From Alphaproteobacteria bacterium (GTDB lineage: Bacteria; Pseudomonadota; Alphaproteobacteria; Rhizobiales; Xanthobacteraceae), in assembly GCA_037200445.1 (NCBI GenBank), contig JBBCGH010000001.1, positions 248,001 through 312,000 on the forward strand: a DNA stretch of 64,000 nt, read 5' to 3'. The translations under genes were made by a program, and so were the position numbers. Under the pieces are notes generated by a model. That model saw nothing but the letters and a program-made list of their open reading frames with translations, was not told the origin of the DNA and did not search any database. Below are positions 50,973 through 61,170 of the stretch, piece after piece. The first letter of the stretch is position 1; every line of letters begins with the position of its first letter.

Positions 50973-52433
50973 TTACTGAACGGCCTCGCCGTGCAGCGCG
51001 AGATCGAGGCCTTCCTGCTCGACCTCCTTGGTGACGCGCAGGCCGATGACCATGTCGATCACCTTGAGGATGATCAGCGACACGACGGCGCCGTACACCA
51101 GCACGATGACGATGCCGTAGACCTGGTTGAGCAGCTGGGGGACGTTCCCCTCGAGCAGGCCGGCGGTGCCGCCGTATTGCTCGACCGCGAATACGCCGGT
51201 GAGCAGCGCGCCGACGATGCCGCCGACACCATGCACGCCGAACGCGTCGAGCGCGTCGTCGTAGCCGAACATGTGCTTCATGCCCGTGACGCCCCAGTAG
51301 CAGACGATGCCGGCCGCGGCGCCGATCGCGAGCGATCCGAGCGGTCCGACGAAGCCCGAGGCCGGCGTGATCGCAACGAGGCCCGCAACGGCGCCGGTGC
51401 AGAGGCCGATGACGGTCGGCTTGCCGCGGTGGATCCACTCGACCAGCATCCACACGAAGCCGGCCGTTGCGGTGGCGAACTGGGTTACCGCCATCGCCAT
51501 GCCGGCCTGCATGCCTGCCGTCACGGCCGAGCCTGCGTTGAAGCCGAACCAGCCGACCCACAGCAGGCCGGCGCCGATGAAGGTCAGCACCATGTTGTGG
51601 CCGGGGCCGGTGTCCTTGCGCCTGCCGAGACAGATGGCGCACATCAGGCCCGCGATGCCCGAGTTGATGTGCACGACCGTGCCGCCGGCGAAGTCGAGCA
51701 CCTTGATCATCGCGTCGGAGTTACCGGCGGCGAGGAAGCCGTCCGGTCCCCACACCCAGTGCGCAATCGGCGCATAGACGAAGATCGCCCACAGGCCGAT
51801 GAACCAGAGCATGGCGGAGAACTTCATGCGCTCTGCGAACGCGCCTGCAATCAGCGCCGGCGTGATGATCGCGAAGGTGAGCTGGAAGCAGATGTAGACA
51901 GTCTCCGGGATCGTCGCGGCGAGCGGATTGGGATTGCCGATGCCCTTCGAGATGTCGCTCAGGATGCCTTGCAGGAATGCTCGGCTGAACCCTCCGATGT
52001 ACGGGGAGCCAGCCGTGAAGGCCATGCTATAGGTGCAGATCACCCAGAGGATCGTGATCAGGCAGGTGATGGCGAAGCTCGTCATCACGGTGTCGCCCAC
52101 GTTCTTCTTGCGCACCATGCCGCCGTAGAAGAGCCCGAGGCCCGGGATGGTCATCATCAGCACGAGCGCGACCGAGGTGAGCATCCAGGCGGTGTCGCCG
52201 GAATTCGGCGTGCACTTCTCGAGCACGGCCTTCTTCGGATCGGGATCGGCCGCACAGGCCGGTGGCGCGGCGGGCGCCGCTGCCGGCTCCGCGGCTGCTG
52301 CCGGGGCGGCAGGCGTCGGCGCCGCCATCTCGGCATAGGAATGCGATACCGTGCCGACGCTGAGCGCAAAGCCGAGGAGAGCCGCAACAGCGAGTCCCAC
52401 CAGCCCGGCACGGAAGGGTTTCTTGAACGTCAT
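50973..52433 (-). CDS. amtB: Ammonium transporter AmtB (copy 1)
   Basis: A 486-residue ammonium channel with a signal peptide (LVGLAVAALLGFALSVGTVS), an Ala/Pro-rich periplasmic stretch and eleven transmembrane helices. SGDTAWMLTSVALVLMMTIPG starts the Amt fold; GLFYGGMVRKKN, DFAGGTVVHINSGIAGL and FGVHGVGGIVGALLTGVF are the family signatures, including the twin His (in VVHIN and FGVHG) of the pore. The C-terminal tail (RVTKEVEQEGLDLALHGEAV) is the GlnK-binding element. It is the last gene of the glnK2-amtB2-glnK1-amtB1 run. Confidence 0.96.
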   Translation of the reverse strand: MTFKKPFRAGLVGLAVAALLGFALSVGTVSHSYAEMAAPTPAAPAAAAEPAAAPAAPPACAADPDPKKAVLEKCTPNSGDTAWMLTSVALVLMMTIPGLGLFYGGMVRKKNVGDTVMTSFAITCLITILWVICTYSMAFTAGSPYIGGFSRAFLQGILSDISKGIGNPNPLAATIPETVYICFQLTFAIITPALIAGAFAERMKFSAMLWFIGLWAIFVYAPIAHWVWGPDGFLAAGNSDAMIKVLDFAGGTVVHINSGIAGLMCAICLGRRKDTGPGHNMVLTFIGAGLLWVGWFGFNAGSAVTAGMQAGMAMAVTQFATATAGFVWMLVEWIHRGKPTVIGLCTGAVAGLVAITPASGFVGPLGSLAIGAAAGIVCYWGVTGMKHMFGYDDALDAFGVHGVGGIVGALLTGVFAVEQYGGTAGLLEGNVPQLLNQVYGIVIVLVYGAVVSLIILKVIDMVIGLRVTKEVEQEGLDLALHGEAVQ

Positions 52434-52468
52434 GATCGTTAGCTCCTGTCCGTAGAGTTGGTTTGCGC

Positions 52469-52945
<477 letters not shown>

Positions 52946-53040
52946 CTAAGCCGTTGGCTGAACTATCTTTTTCATAGGATCAGAGGGCGCGACCGAGGGT
53001 GCGCTTCGTGGCCGCGCACAATCACGCGTCAAACGTGCAT

Positions 53041-53074
53041 AAAAAATGTTCAGGCGTCAGAGTGCCTGACGCTT
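53041..53074 (-). terminator. Rho-independent terminator after amtB copy 2
   Basis: On the minus strand AAGCGTCAG pairs with CTGACGCCT around a 5-base loop (53052-53074) and is followed by ACATTTTTT. It lies 20 bases after the amtB copy 2 stop and would separate the two glnK-amtB units. Confidence 0.75.
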
Positions 53075-53093
53075 GGGCAACAGCAGTCGATCC

Positions 53094-54425
53094 TCAGGAG
53101 TGGATCGACTCGCCATGCTGTGTGATGTCGAGCCCCATCTGCTCGGCCTCGGGTGTGACGCGCAGCGCCGTGACGAAGCCGACGAGCTTCAGGATCACCG
53201 CCGTACACACGCCCGACCACGCGATCGTCACCAGCGCGCCGACGATCTGGATGAGCACCTGGCGCGGATTGCCATCGATCAACCCGGGCAGGCCGTTCGG
53301 CGTCGAGGCATCGATCGACACGGCCGCGGTCGCGAACACGCCGGTGAGCGTGACGCCAATGCAGCCGCCAATGCCATGCACGCCGAACACGTCGAGCGAG
53401 TCGTCATAGCCGAGCCAGAGCTTGAGCTTGGTGCAGGCCCAGTAGCATCCGCAACCCGCCACGATGCCGATCACGATGCCGTGCCACGGCAGCACGAAGC
53501 CGGACGCGGGCGTAATGGTGCCGAGCCCGGCGATCGCGCCGGAGATGATGCCGAGCACGGAGGGTTTGCCGCGATCCTTCCATTCGAGCAGCATCCAGGT
53601 GAGCGCGCCTGCGCTTGCGGCGAGATGCGTCGCGACGATCGCCATCGAGGCACGCGGGCCGGCCGAGAGCGCGGAGCCGCCGTTGAAGCCGAACCAGCCG
53701 ACCCAGAGCAGGCCGGTGCCGACCACCGCCATCGAGAGATCATAGGGTGCGAGGTTTTCGGTGCCGTAGCCGCGCCGCTTGCCGAGCATCAGCGCGGCGA
53801 CGAGGCCCGCAACGCCTGCGTTGATGTGCACCACGGTGCCGCCCGCGAAGTCGAGCACGCCGTAGCTTTGCAGGAAGCCGCCGCCCCACACCCAATGCGC
53901 CAGCGGCACGTAGACGATCAAGAGCCAGAGCACCGCGAACAGCAGGAACGCCGAGAAGCGCATGCGGTCCGCGACTGCCCCCGAGACCAGCGCGACCGTG
54001 ATGATTGCGAACGTCATCTGGTAGATCATGAACAGGCTCTCGGGGATCGTCTTGGCGAACGGGCTCACCGAGTCCATCCCGATGCCGTGCAGCAGAATGC
54101 GCTCGAAATTGCCGAGTGCCGGCGCATCGCCCGAGAACGCGAGCGAATAGCCGATGATGGCCCACAGCAGCGACACAATGCACACCGACACGGCGCTCTG
54201 CGCCATGGTGGCGAGTACGTTCTTCTTGCGCACCATGCCGCAGTAAAACAGCGCAAGGCCCGGGATGGTCATCAGCAGCACCAGCGCGGTCGCGGCGATC
54301 ATCCATGCGGTGTCGCCGGCATCGATCTTCGATACCGGGGCACTCGCAGTGACCATCTCGGCGAATGCGGGCGTGGCTGCGAGTATGCCGACCAGAATCG
54401 GCACGGCGCGCGACAGAAGCGTCAT
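53094..54425 (-). CDS. amtB: Ammonium transporter AmtB (copy 2)
   Basis: A 443-residue paralogue of copy 1 without the Ala/Pro-rich insert: signal-like start VPILVGILAATPAFAEMVT, SKIDAGDTAWMIAATALVLL, LFYCGMVRKKNVLATM, FAGGTVVHINAGVAGLVAAL and DVFGVHGIGGCIGVTLTGVF (pore His retained). C-terminal TPEAEQMGLDITQHGESIHS. The two copies are moderately diverged, so the duplication is old. It is immediately preceded by glnK copy 2. Confidence 0.96.
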   Translation of the reverse strand: MTLLSRAVPILVGILAATPAFAEMVTASAPVSKIDAGDTAWMIAATALVLLMTIPGLALFYCGMVRKKNVLATMAQSAVSVCIVSLLWAIIGYSLAFSGDAPALGNFERILLHGIGMDSVSPFAKTIPESLFMIYQMTFAIITVALVSGAVADRMRFSAFLLFAVLWLLIVYVPLAHWVWGGGFLQSYGVLDFAGGTVVHINAGVAGLVAALMLGKRRGYGTENLAPYDLSMAVVGTGLLWVGWFGFNGGSALSAGPRASMAIVATHLAASAGALTWMLLEWKDRGKPSVLGIISGAIAGLGTITPASGFVLPWHGIVIGIVAGCGCYWACTKLKLWLGYDDSLDVFGVHGIGGCIGVTLTGVFATAAVSIDASTPNGLPGLIDGNPRQVLIQIVGALVTIAWSGVCTAVILKLVGFVTALRVTPEAEQMGLDITQHGESIHS

Positions 54426-54511
54426 TTTGATCCCCCGGACTTCTTGCCGGGCTGTGGTCCGCGTCCTGGTCTCACCACCAGGACGCGGACACCCGGCACC
54501 GCCATGAAAAG

Positions 54512-54904
<393 letters not shown>

Positions 54905-55105
54905 TTAGGCGCTGCGGAAACGGGCAGGCGCCTAACCTGTGGGCAACCTCTTCTGCCGCTCACCGCCCTTTTCCTGCCGGCAAGACCGAAAAGCTTGGGA
55001 ACGTTCCAAACCTTCGTCTGGTTGTTGGCCATCGAGGCGATGGCCAGAATGGGCTCGGGACAGCGCGGGCCGTCAGGCCACCCCGGACCGGCAAGGAGTA
55101 TCGTG

Positions 55106-55624
55106 ATGGCGCGCGGAAACGTGGCCCAAACGCTTCCGGAGGCGATCCCGGCCCCTCAGAAAATCGGCATTTCCCTCAATATCAATGGCGTCGAGCGAAA
55201 ACTCGACATCGCACCCTGGACAACTCTGCTCGATGTTCTGCGCGAGCATCTCGACCTGACCGGCACGAAAAAGGGCTGCGACCACGGCCAGTGCGGTGCC
55301 TGCACGGTGCTCCTCGATGGGCGGCGCGTGAACGCGTGCCTGACCCTGGCGGTGATGAAGGACGGCGCCAGGGTCACGACCATCGAGGGGCTTGCGGCCG
55401 ACGGCAAGCTGCATCCCGTGCAGCAGGCCTTCATCGATCACGACGCGTTCCAGTGCGGCTATTGCACGCCAGGGCAAATCTGCTCTGCGGTCGGCCTGAT
55501 CGCCGAAGGCAAAGCCAAGATAGAAGACGAAATCCGCGAGCTGATGAGCGGCAACATCTGCCGCTGCGGCGCCTACACGAACATCGTGGCGGCGATCCAG
55601 CAGGCGATGGGTGAGCAATCATGA
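55106..55624 (+). CDS. paoA: Aldehyde oxidoreductase, [2Fe-2S] subunit (PaoA/YagT-like)
   Basis: The small electron-transfer subunit of a xanthine-oxidase-family molybdoenzyme, 172 residues. Cluster I: CDHGQCGAC with Cys58, 63, 66 and Cys78. Cluster II: CGYCTPGQ (117, 120) and ICRCGAY (152, 154). E. coli PaoA carries a Tat signal, but none is visible here, so this complex is probably cytoplasmic. The ATG at 55106 follows AAGGAG. The next gene overlaps its stop by four bases (ATGA). Confidence 0.9.
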   Translation: MARGNVAQTLPEAIPAPQKIGISLNINGVERKLDIAPWTTLLDVLREHLDLTGTKKGCDHGQCGACTVLLDGRRVNACLTLAVMKDGARVTTIEGLAADGKLHPVQQAFIDHDAFQCGYCTPGQICSAVGLIAEGKAKIEDEIRELMSGNICRCGAYTNIVAAIQQAMGEQS

Positions 55625-56637
55625 TCAACTTCGACTATGCGCGCGCCGAAAGCGTCGCGGACGCGGTGCGCCTGATCGGGACCGATCCGGCAGCGAAATT
55701 CATCGCAGGCGGCACCAACGTGGTCGACCTGATGAAGTACGACGTGGAGAAGCCGTCGCGGCTGATCGACATCTCGCGGCTGCCGCTCAGGAACGTGGAA
55801 GAGACGAAGGCCGGCGGCTTGCGCATCGGCGCACTCGTGCCGAACAGCGACCTCGCCTACCACCCGCTGATCGAGGCGCGCTATCCGCTGCTTGCAAGCG
55901 CGATCCTTGCCGGCGCCTCGCAACAGCTCCGCAACATGGCGTCGACCGGTGGCAATCTCTTGCAGCGGACGCGCTGCGCATACTTCTACGACGTTGCCAC
56001 CCCCTGCAACAAACGCGAGCCCGGCAGCGGGTGCTCGGCGATCGAGGGGCTAAATCGTGGTCACGCAATCCTCGGCACAAGCGAGGCTTGCGTCGCGACG
56101 CATCCGTCCGACATGTGCGTTGCGCTACGCGCGCTGGATGCAACCGTGCATGTGACCGGCACGACTTGCGATCGCGCAATCCCGATTGCGGACTTCCATC
56201 GGCTGCCGGGCGACACACCGCACCTCGACACGAACCTGCGTCCGGACGAAATCATCACGGCGATCGAACTGCCGCCGCAAGGCTTCGCGTCGAACTACAG
56301 TTACCTGAAGATTCGTGATCGTCTCTCCTATGCGTTCGCGCTGGTATCGGTCGCGGCCGCGCTGGACCTGGATGGCAAGACGATCAAGCAGGCATGTTTC
56401 GCGCTTGGCGGCGTTGCGCACAAACCCTGGCGCGATCCCGAGGCCGAAGCGGCGCTGAGCGGTCGGCCGCCGAACGAAGCGAGCTTCACCCGCGCCGCCG
56501 ATGTGCTGCTGCGCGACGCCAAGGCTCTCGAGCACAACGCCTTCAAGATCGATCTCGCGCGCCGCGCGATCGTGCGCACGCTGACCCAGGCGGCAAACGG
56601 CACGCCGCAGTCGCAGTCGAACAAGAAAATCGCGTGA
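55621..56637 (+). CDS. paoB: Aldehyde oxidoreductase, FAD-binding subunit with extra Cys motif (PaoB/YagS-like)
   Basis: A 338-residue FAD subunit. FIAGGTNVVDLMKYDVEKP contains the FAD-binding loop, followed by RNMASTGGNLLQRTRCAYFYD. The insertion TPCNKREPGSGCSAIEG and the Cys of TRCAYFYD correspond to the [4Fe-4S] cluster found in E. coli PaoB and absent from ordinary xanthine dehydrogenase FAD subunits. It passes electrons from the molybdenum site through the clusters to FAD and then to an acceptor. Confidence 0.9.
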   Translation: MINFDYARAESVADAVRLIGTDPAAKFIAGGTNVVDLMKYDVEKPSRLIDISRLPLRNVEETKAGGLRIGALVPNSDLAYHPLIEARYPLLASAILAGASQQLRNMASTGGNLLQRTRCAYFYDVATPCNKREPGSGCSAIEGLNRGHAILGTSEACVATHPSDMCVALRALDATVHVTGTTCDRAIPIADFHRLPGDTPHLDTNLRPDEIITAIELPPQGFASNYSYLKIRDRLSYAFALVSVAAALDLDGKTIKQACFALGGVAHKPWRDPEAEAALSGRPPNEASFTRAADVLLRDAKALEHNAFKIDLARRAIVRTLTQAANGTPQSQSNKKIA

Positions 56638-56652
56638 GCCAGCGAGTAGATC

Positions 56653-58866
56653 ATGAGTCCCTATATCGGTAGAGCCACATCCCGCGTTGACGGCCCCGCG
56701 AAAGTGACCGGCGCGGCGAAGTACGCCGCCGAGTACAGCGTTCCCGACCTCGCGCATGCGAGCGTCGTTGGCGCGACCATCGCCAAGGGCTCTATCAAGA
56801 GCATCGACATCAGCGCGGCCATGCGGGTGCATGGCGTGCTCGCCGTGCTGACGCACAAGAACCGTCCGCCGCTGCCGGACAAGGACGCGGCGTACAAGGA
56901 CGAAGTCGCGCCGGAAGGCTCGCCTTACCGGCCGCTCTACGGCGACAAGGTTCTGTTCGACGGCCAGCCCATCGCGCTGGTGGTCGCCGAAACCTCGGAG
57001 GCCGCGCGTTTCGCCGCAACACTGGTCGACGTGGAATACGACAAGCAGCCGCACGTCACGGACATCTATGTCCAGCGCGATGCGGCCGTGCCGGTCAAGA
57101 GCCCGCCCGAGGAAATGGGTCCGCCGAAGACGCGCGGCAACCCGCAGAAGGCGCTCGCCGCCGCCGCGGTGCGCCACGATGCCGAGTATTACGTGCCGAC
57201 CGAGCACCACAATCCGATGGAGCTCTATGCCTCGACGGTGATCTACGAGGCCGGCGGCAAGCTCACGGTCTACGACAAAACCCAAGGTGTGCAGAACGTC
57301 CACAACTATCTCTGCGGCGTCTTCGGCATGAAGCCCGACGATGTGCGGGTGATGTCGCCATACATGGGTGGCGGCTTCGGCGCAGGCCTGCGGCCGCAGT
57401 TTCAGGTGATGCTGGCGGTGCTGGCAGCCCGCGCGCTGCAACGGTCGGTGCGCCTCGTGCTGACGCGCCAGCAGATGTATGCGCTGGGCCACCGGCCGGC
57501 GATGATCCAGCGCATCGAGCTCGGTGCAAACGCCCATGGCGCCCTCGATGCGATCACGCACGACGCCGTTACGATCACCTCGACGTACGAGGACTTCCAT
57601 CGCCAGGAGACGGGTTGGTCCGCGCTTCTCTACAAGAGCGCCAACGCCTCGTATGCGCACAAGCTCGCGCGGCTCGATCTCGCGACAGCGTGCGACATGC
57701 GCGCGCCGAGTGCCGCCACCGCGCTGTTTGCGCTCGAATCCGCGATGGATGAGCTCGCGGTCAAGCTCGCGATCGATCCGCTCGAGCTTCGCCTGCGCTG
57801 CTATTCGGACCGCGACCAGATCGAGGACAAGGCTTACAGCAGCAAGGCGCTGCGCGAATGTTACCGCCAGGGCGCCGAAGCCTTCGGCTGGGCGAAGCGC
57901 AATCCCCAGCCGCGCTCGATGCGCGACGGCCGCGACCTGATCGGCTGGGGCATGGCGACGGGCGTGTGGGAGGCACTGCAGATGCCGATCGCGGTGCGCA
58001 TTGCGCTCTCCGCCAACGGCCACGCCGAAGTCTCGTGCGCAACTTCGGACATCGGCACCGGCACCTACACGATCATGGCGCAGGTCGCCGCCGACATGCT
58101 CGGCCTGCCGCTCGACAACATCAGCATCAAGATCGGCGACTCGAGCCTGCCCCAGTCGCCGGTGGAGGGCGGGTCGTGGATTGCGACCTCGGTGGCGAAC
58201 GGCATCACGACGACCGCGGAGGCGATCCGCAAGGAGCTGCTGCGGCTCGCCAAGAAGACGCCGAATTCGCCGCTCGCCAGGCTGACCGTCGATGACGTGG
58301 CGCTGGCGGACGGCAAGCTCGCGAGCAAACAAGATGCTTCGCGCGCAGTATCCATCGCGGATGTGATGCGGCACGGCGCTGTCGACCGCATCGAGAAGGA
58401 GCTGACCACCAAGCCAACGTCCGATCACAAGCGCGCGCAGAACACGCACTCGGCCATATTCGCCGAGGTGAGGGTGGACGAGCAGCTCGGCGTGATCCGC
58501 GTCGCCCGCGTGGTCAACGCAGTGGCGGCCGGCCGCATCCTGAATCCGAAGACCGCCGGCAGCCAGATTCTCGGTGGCGTCGTCTGGGGCATCGGCATGG
58601 CGCTGCACGAGGAAACGGCGATCGATCACCGTTTTGGCCGCATCATGAACGCCAACATCGCCGAGTATCATGTGCCGGTGCATGCCGACGTGCACGACAT
58701 CAAGGTGATCTTCGTCGAGGAGCACGACGACAGCAATCCGCTGGGGCTGAAGGGTGTCGGCGAAATTGGGATCGTTGGCATCGCAGCGGCGATTGCCAAC
58801 GCGATCTTTCACGCGACCGGCAAGCGGGTGCGCGATCTGCCGATTACGCTGGACAAGCTTTTGTAG
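56653..58866 (+). CDS. paoC: Aldehyde oxidoreductase, molybdopterin-binding subunit (PaoC/YagR-like)
   Basis: A 737-residue catalytic subunit. SRVDGPAKVTGAAKYAAEY opens the family, SPYMGGGFGAGLRPQFQ and DIGTGTYTIMAQVAAD contact the cofactor, and LKGVGEIGIVGIAAAIANAI contains the catalytic Glu of the GxGE motif. Form and order (2Fe-2S, FAD, Mo subunit) match PaoABC, which oxidises aromatic aldehydes. No maturation chaperone gene (paoD/xdhC-like) lies next to it in this window. A pair of REP-like elements begins right after the stop. Confidence 0.92.
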   Translation: MSPYIGRATSRVDGPAKVTGAAKYAAEYSVPDLAHASVVGATIAKGSIKSIDISAAMRVHGVLAVLTHKNRPPLPDKDAAYKDEVAPEGSPYRPLYGDKVLFDGQPIALVVAETSEAARFAATLVDVEYDKQPHVTDIYVQRDAAVPVKSPPEEMGPPKTRGNPQKALAAAAVRHDAEYYVPTEHHNPMELYASTVIYEAGGKLTVYDKTQGVQNVHNYLCGVFGMKPDDVRVMSPYMGGGFGAGLRPQFQVMLAVLAARALQRSVRLVLTRQQMYALGHRPAMIQRIELGANAHGALDAITHDAVTITSTYEDFHRQETGWSALLYKSANASYAHKLARLDLATACDMRAPSAATALFALESAMDELAVKLAIDPLELRLRCYSDRDQIEDKAYSSKALRECYRQGAEAFGWAKRNPQPRSMRDGRDLIGWGMATGVWEALQMPIAVRIALSANGHAEVSCATSDIGTGTYTIMAQVAADMLGLPLDNISIKIGDSSLPQSPVEGGSWIATSVANGITTTAEAIRKELLRLAKKTPNSPLARLTVDDVALADGKLASKQDASRAVSIADVMRHGAVDRIEKELTTKPTSDHKRAQNTHSAIFAEVRVDEQLGVIRVARVVNAVAAGRILNPKTAGSQILGGVVWGIGMALHEETAIDHRFGRIMNANIAEYHVPVHADVHDIKVIFVEEHDDSNPLGLKGVGEIGIVGIAAAIANAIFHATGKRVRDLPITLDKLL

Positions 58867-58867
58867 T

Positions 58868-58968
58868 CGTAGGGTGGGCAAAAGCGCACGCTTGCGCGCC
58901 GTGCCACGCGTTTTGCGCAGGTAGATGGACGCTTGGGCACGCCGCTTCGCGGCTTTGCCCACCCTACG
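58868..58968. repeat. Inverted pair of REP-like elements
   Basis: The first copy begins CGTAGGGTGGGCAAAAGC and ends GTGCCACG; the second, in opposite orientation, ends GCCCACCCTACG, about 25 bases farther on. The doublet resembles a BIME and would form a large hairpin in RNA. It lies between the paoC stop and the convergent thioesterase stop, which suggests a role in bidirectional termination or mRNA protection. Confidence 0.8.
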
Positions 58969-58979
58969 ATTCCTACAAT

Positions 58980-59843
58980 TCAGGGGCGCCTGATCCGCAC
59001 CAGGCCTTCCTGCGCGACGCTCGCCACCAGCACGCCGTCGCGGCGGTAGATCAGCCCGCGCGCGAAGCCGCGCGAGCCGCTCATGGTCGGGCTCTCCTGC
59101 GAATAGAGAAGCCAGTCGTCGGCACGGAACGGGCGGTGCAGCCACAGCGCATGATCGAGGCTCGCGCCCATGAAGTCCTTCTCGAACAGACTGCGCCCAT
59201 GCGGCACCAGCGCGGTGTCGAGCAGCGACATGTCGGAGGCGTAGGCGAGCACGCACTGATGAATCGAGGGATCGTCGGGAAGCTTTGCGCTTGCGCGGAT
59301 CCAGACATTGAACTTGCCATCCTCGTATTTCTTGCCGAGATAACGATCGTACTCCACGGGCCGCAGTTCGATCGGCCGCGCGCTCTGATAATAGCGGCGC
59401 ACCGGCTCGGGCATCGTCTCCATCACCTTGGCGCGGATCTCCGTGTCGGTCGGCAGCTTCTCGGGCGGCGGGACATCCGGCATCGTCACCTGATGCGTCA
59501 GTCCCTCTTCATCGTTGTGGAATGAGACCGCGAGCACGAAGATCTGCTGGCCATTCTGGATCGCGACGACGCGGCGCGTGGTAAAGCTCTTGCCGTCGCG
59601 GCTGCGGTCCACCTCGTAGATGATCGGCACCTTGGGATCGCCGCCGACCAGGAAATAGCAATGCAGCGAGTGCGGCGTGCGCCCCTCGACGGTGCGGATG
59701 GCGGCGACCAGCGCCTGCCCGATCACCTGTCCGCCGAACACGCGCTGCCAGCGGTCCTGGGGGCTGCGGCCGCGAAACAGGTTGACCTCGAGCTGTTCGA
59801 GGTTGAGCACGTCGAGCATGGTTTTGACGGCAGCTTCGGACAT
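58980..59843 (-). CDS. tesB: Acyl-CoA thioesterase II (TesB family)
   Basis: A 287-residue double-hotdog thioesterase. NLFRGRSPQDRWQRVFGGQVIGQAL opens the first hotdog, and VEGRTPHSLHCYFLVGGDPKVPI follows it. The active-site Asp of E. coli TesB is expected near the C-terminal hotdog; SLDHALWLHRPFRADDWLLY with its DHALW pattern is the family signature, and RGLIYRRDGVLVASVAQEG closes the domain. The enzyme releases free acids from medium- and long-chain acyl-CoAs in the cytoplasm. It is divergent from the FAD hydroxylase gene. Confidence 0.92.
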   Translation of the reverse strand: MSEAAVKTMLDVLNLEQLEVNLFRGRSPQDRWQRVFGGQVIGQALVAAIRTVEGRTPHSLHCYFLVGGDPKVPIIYEVDRSRDGKSFTTRRVVAIQNGQQIFVLAVSFHNDEEGLTHQVTMPDVPPPEKLPTDTEIRAKVMETMPEPVRRYYQSARPIELRPVEYDRYLGKKYEDGKFNVWIRASAKLPDDPSIHQCVLAYASDMSLLDTALVPHGRSLFEKDFMGASLDHALWLHRPFRADDWLLYSQESPTMSGSRGFARGLIYRRDGVLVASVAQEGLVRIRRP

Positions 59844-59944
59844 GATGATTGCTCGGGATGAAGGTCTTGAGGACCACGCCGTGCGCGCCGTTGAAAGTCA
59901 AGGCGAGGTGTCCGGTTGCGCCGAATGGCGCTAGATTGTCCCGC

Positions 59945-61165
59945 ATGAGCAGTCAGAAAGCCGATGTCGTGATTGCGGGCGGCGGGTTCGCCGGTCTCGC
60001 GCTGGCGCTCGCGCTGCGCCAGGGGCTCGGCGACGCGTTCCGCATCGTGGTGGCCGATCCGGCGTTCGCGGCCGGTGCGAAGCCGGACCTGCGTGCCTCA
60101 GCGATTGCGGCTGCGGCGCGGCGCATGTTCGAAGCGCTCGGCGTCTGGGATGCGGTCGCCGCGGACGCGCAGCCGATCCTCGACATGGTGGTGACCGATT
60201 CGAAGCTCGAGCATGCGCTGCGGCCGGTGTTCCTCACCTTTGCGGGCGAGATCGAAGAGGGTGAACCCTTCGCCCACATGATCGAGAACGCGCCGCTCAA
60301 TGCGGCGCTGGCCGCCAAGGCGCGGACGCAGGGGATCGAGTTGCGCGCCACCGCGGTCACGGGATTCGAGTGCGGGGGCTCGCGCATCGGCGTGTCGCTC
60401 GGTGACGGTGGCTTGTCAGCCGCGCTGCTGGTCGCGGCGGACGGAGCGCGCTCGCGCGTGCGCGAGCAGGCCGGCATCGCGACGCATGGCTGGAACTACG
60501 GGCAGTCGGCGATCGTCACCACGGTCGCGCATGAGCGCCCACATGAAGGCCGCGCCGTTGAGCACTTCCTGCCGGCCGGCCCATTCGCGATTCTGCCGCT
60601 GACGGGTAACCGTTTTTCTCTCGTGTGGACCGAAACCGATGCCGAAGCCGCGCGCATCGTCGCGCTGCCGGATGATGAATTTCACGCCGAGCTGGAGCGG
60701 CGCTTCGGTCTGCACCTCGGGGACATCGGCGTTGTCGGCGCAAAACGCGCCTATCCGCTCGGGCTGTTCATCGCACGCGCGTTCGTCGCCGAGCGGATCG
60801 CGCTGGTCGGCGACGCCGCACATGTGATCCATCCGATCGCGGGCCAGGGCCTCAACATGGGCTTGCGCGACGCCGCCGCGCTCGCCGAGGCGATCGTCGA
60901 TGCGGCGCGTCTCGGGCTCGATGCCGGGGGCGCGGACGTACTCGATCGCTACCAGCGGTGGCGGCGCTTCGACACCATGATGATGGGCGTTGCGACCGAT
61001 GGCCTCAATCGCCTGTTCTCGAATGAATCCGATATGCTGCGGCTGATGCGCGATGTCGGCCTGGGGCTGGTCGACCGCATGCCGGGGCTGAAATCGTTCA
61101 TCATCCGCGAGGCCGCGGGCGTGACCGGCGATGTGCCGAAGCTGCTGCGCGGCGAGGCGCTTTGA
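59945..61165 (+). CDS. FAD-dependent ubiquinone-biosynthesis-type hydroxylase (UbiH/UbiF family)
   Basis: A 406-residue flavoprotein monooxygenase. VVIAGGGFAGLALALAL is the FAD-binding fold, DLRASAIAAAARRMFEALG the UbiH signature, ADGARSRVREQAGI the DG motif, and IALVGDAAHVIHPIAGQGLN the second FAD motif (GD). The family hydroxylates the ring of ubiquinone precursors at C5, C6 or C1; which position cannot be told here. The ATG at 59945 was chosen because the frame upstream does not fit. It is divergent from tesB. Confidence 0.9.
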   Translation: MSSQKADVVIAGGGFAGLALALALRQGLGDAFRIVVADPAFAAGAKPDLRASAIAAAARRMFEALGVWDAVAADAQPILDMVVTDSKLEHALRPVFLTFAGEIEEGEPFAHMIENAPLNAALAAKARTQGIELRATAVTGFECGGSRIGVSLGDGGLSAALLVAADGARSRVREQAGIATHGWNYGQSAIVTTVAHERPHEGRAVEHFLPAGPFAILPLTGNRFSLVWTETDAEAARIVALPDDEFHAELERRFGLHLGDIGVVGAKRAYPLGLFIARAFVAERIALVGDAAHVIHPIAGQGLNMGLRDAAALAEAIVDAARLGLDAGGADVLDRYQRWRRFDTMMMGVATDGLNRLFSNESDMLRLMRDVGLGLVDRMPGLKSFIIREAAGVTGDVPKLLRGEAL

Positions 61166-61170
61166 TCAGG

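Noticed and set aside
56125-59256. An open frame of over 1,000 codons opposite the paoB and paoC genes
   Set aside because: Shadow of the codon bias of well-supported genes on the plus strand; no ribosome-binding site and no recognisable domain.
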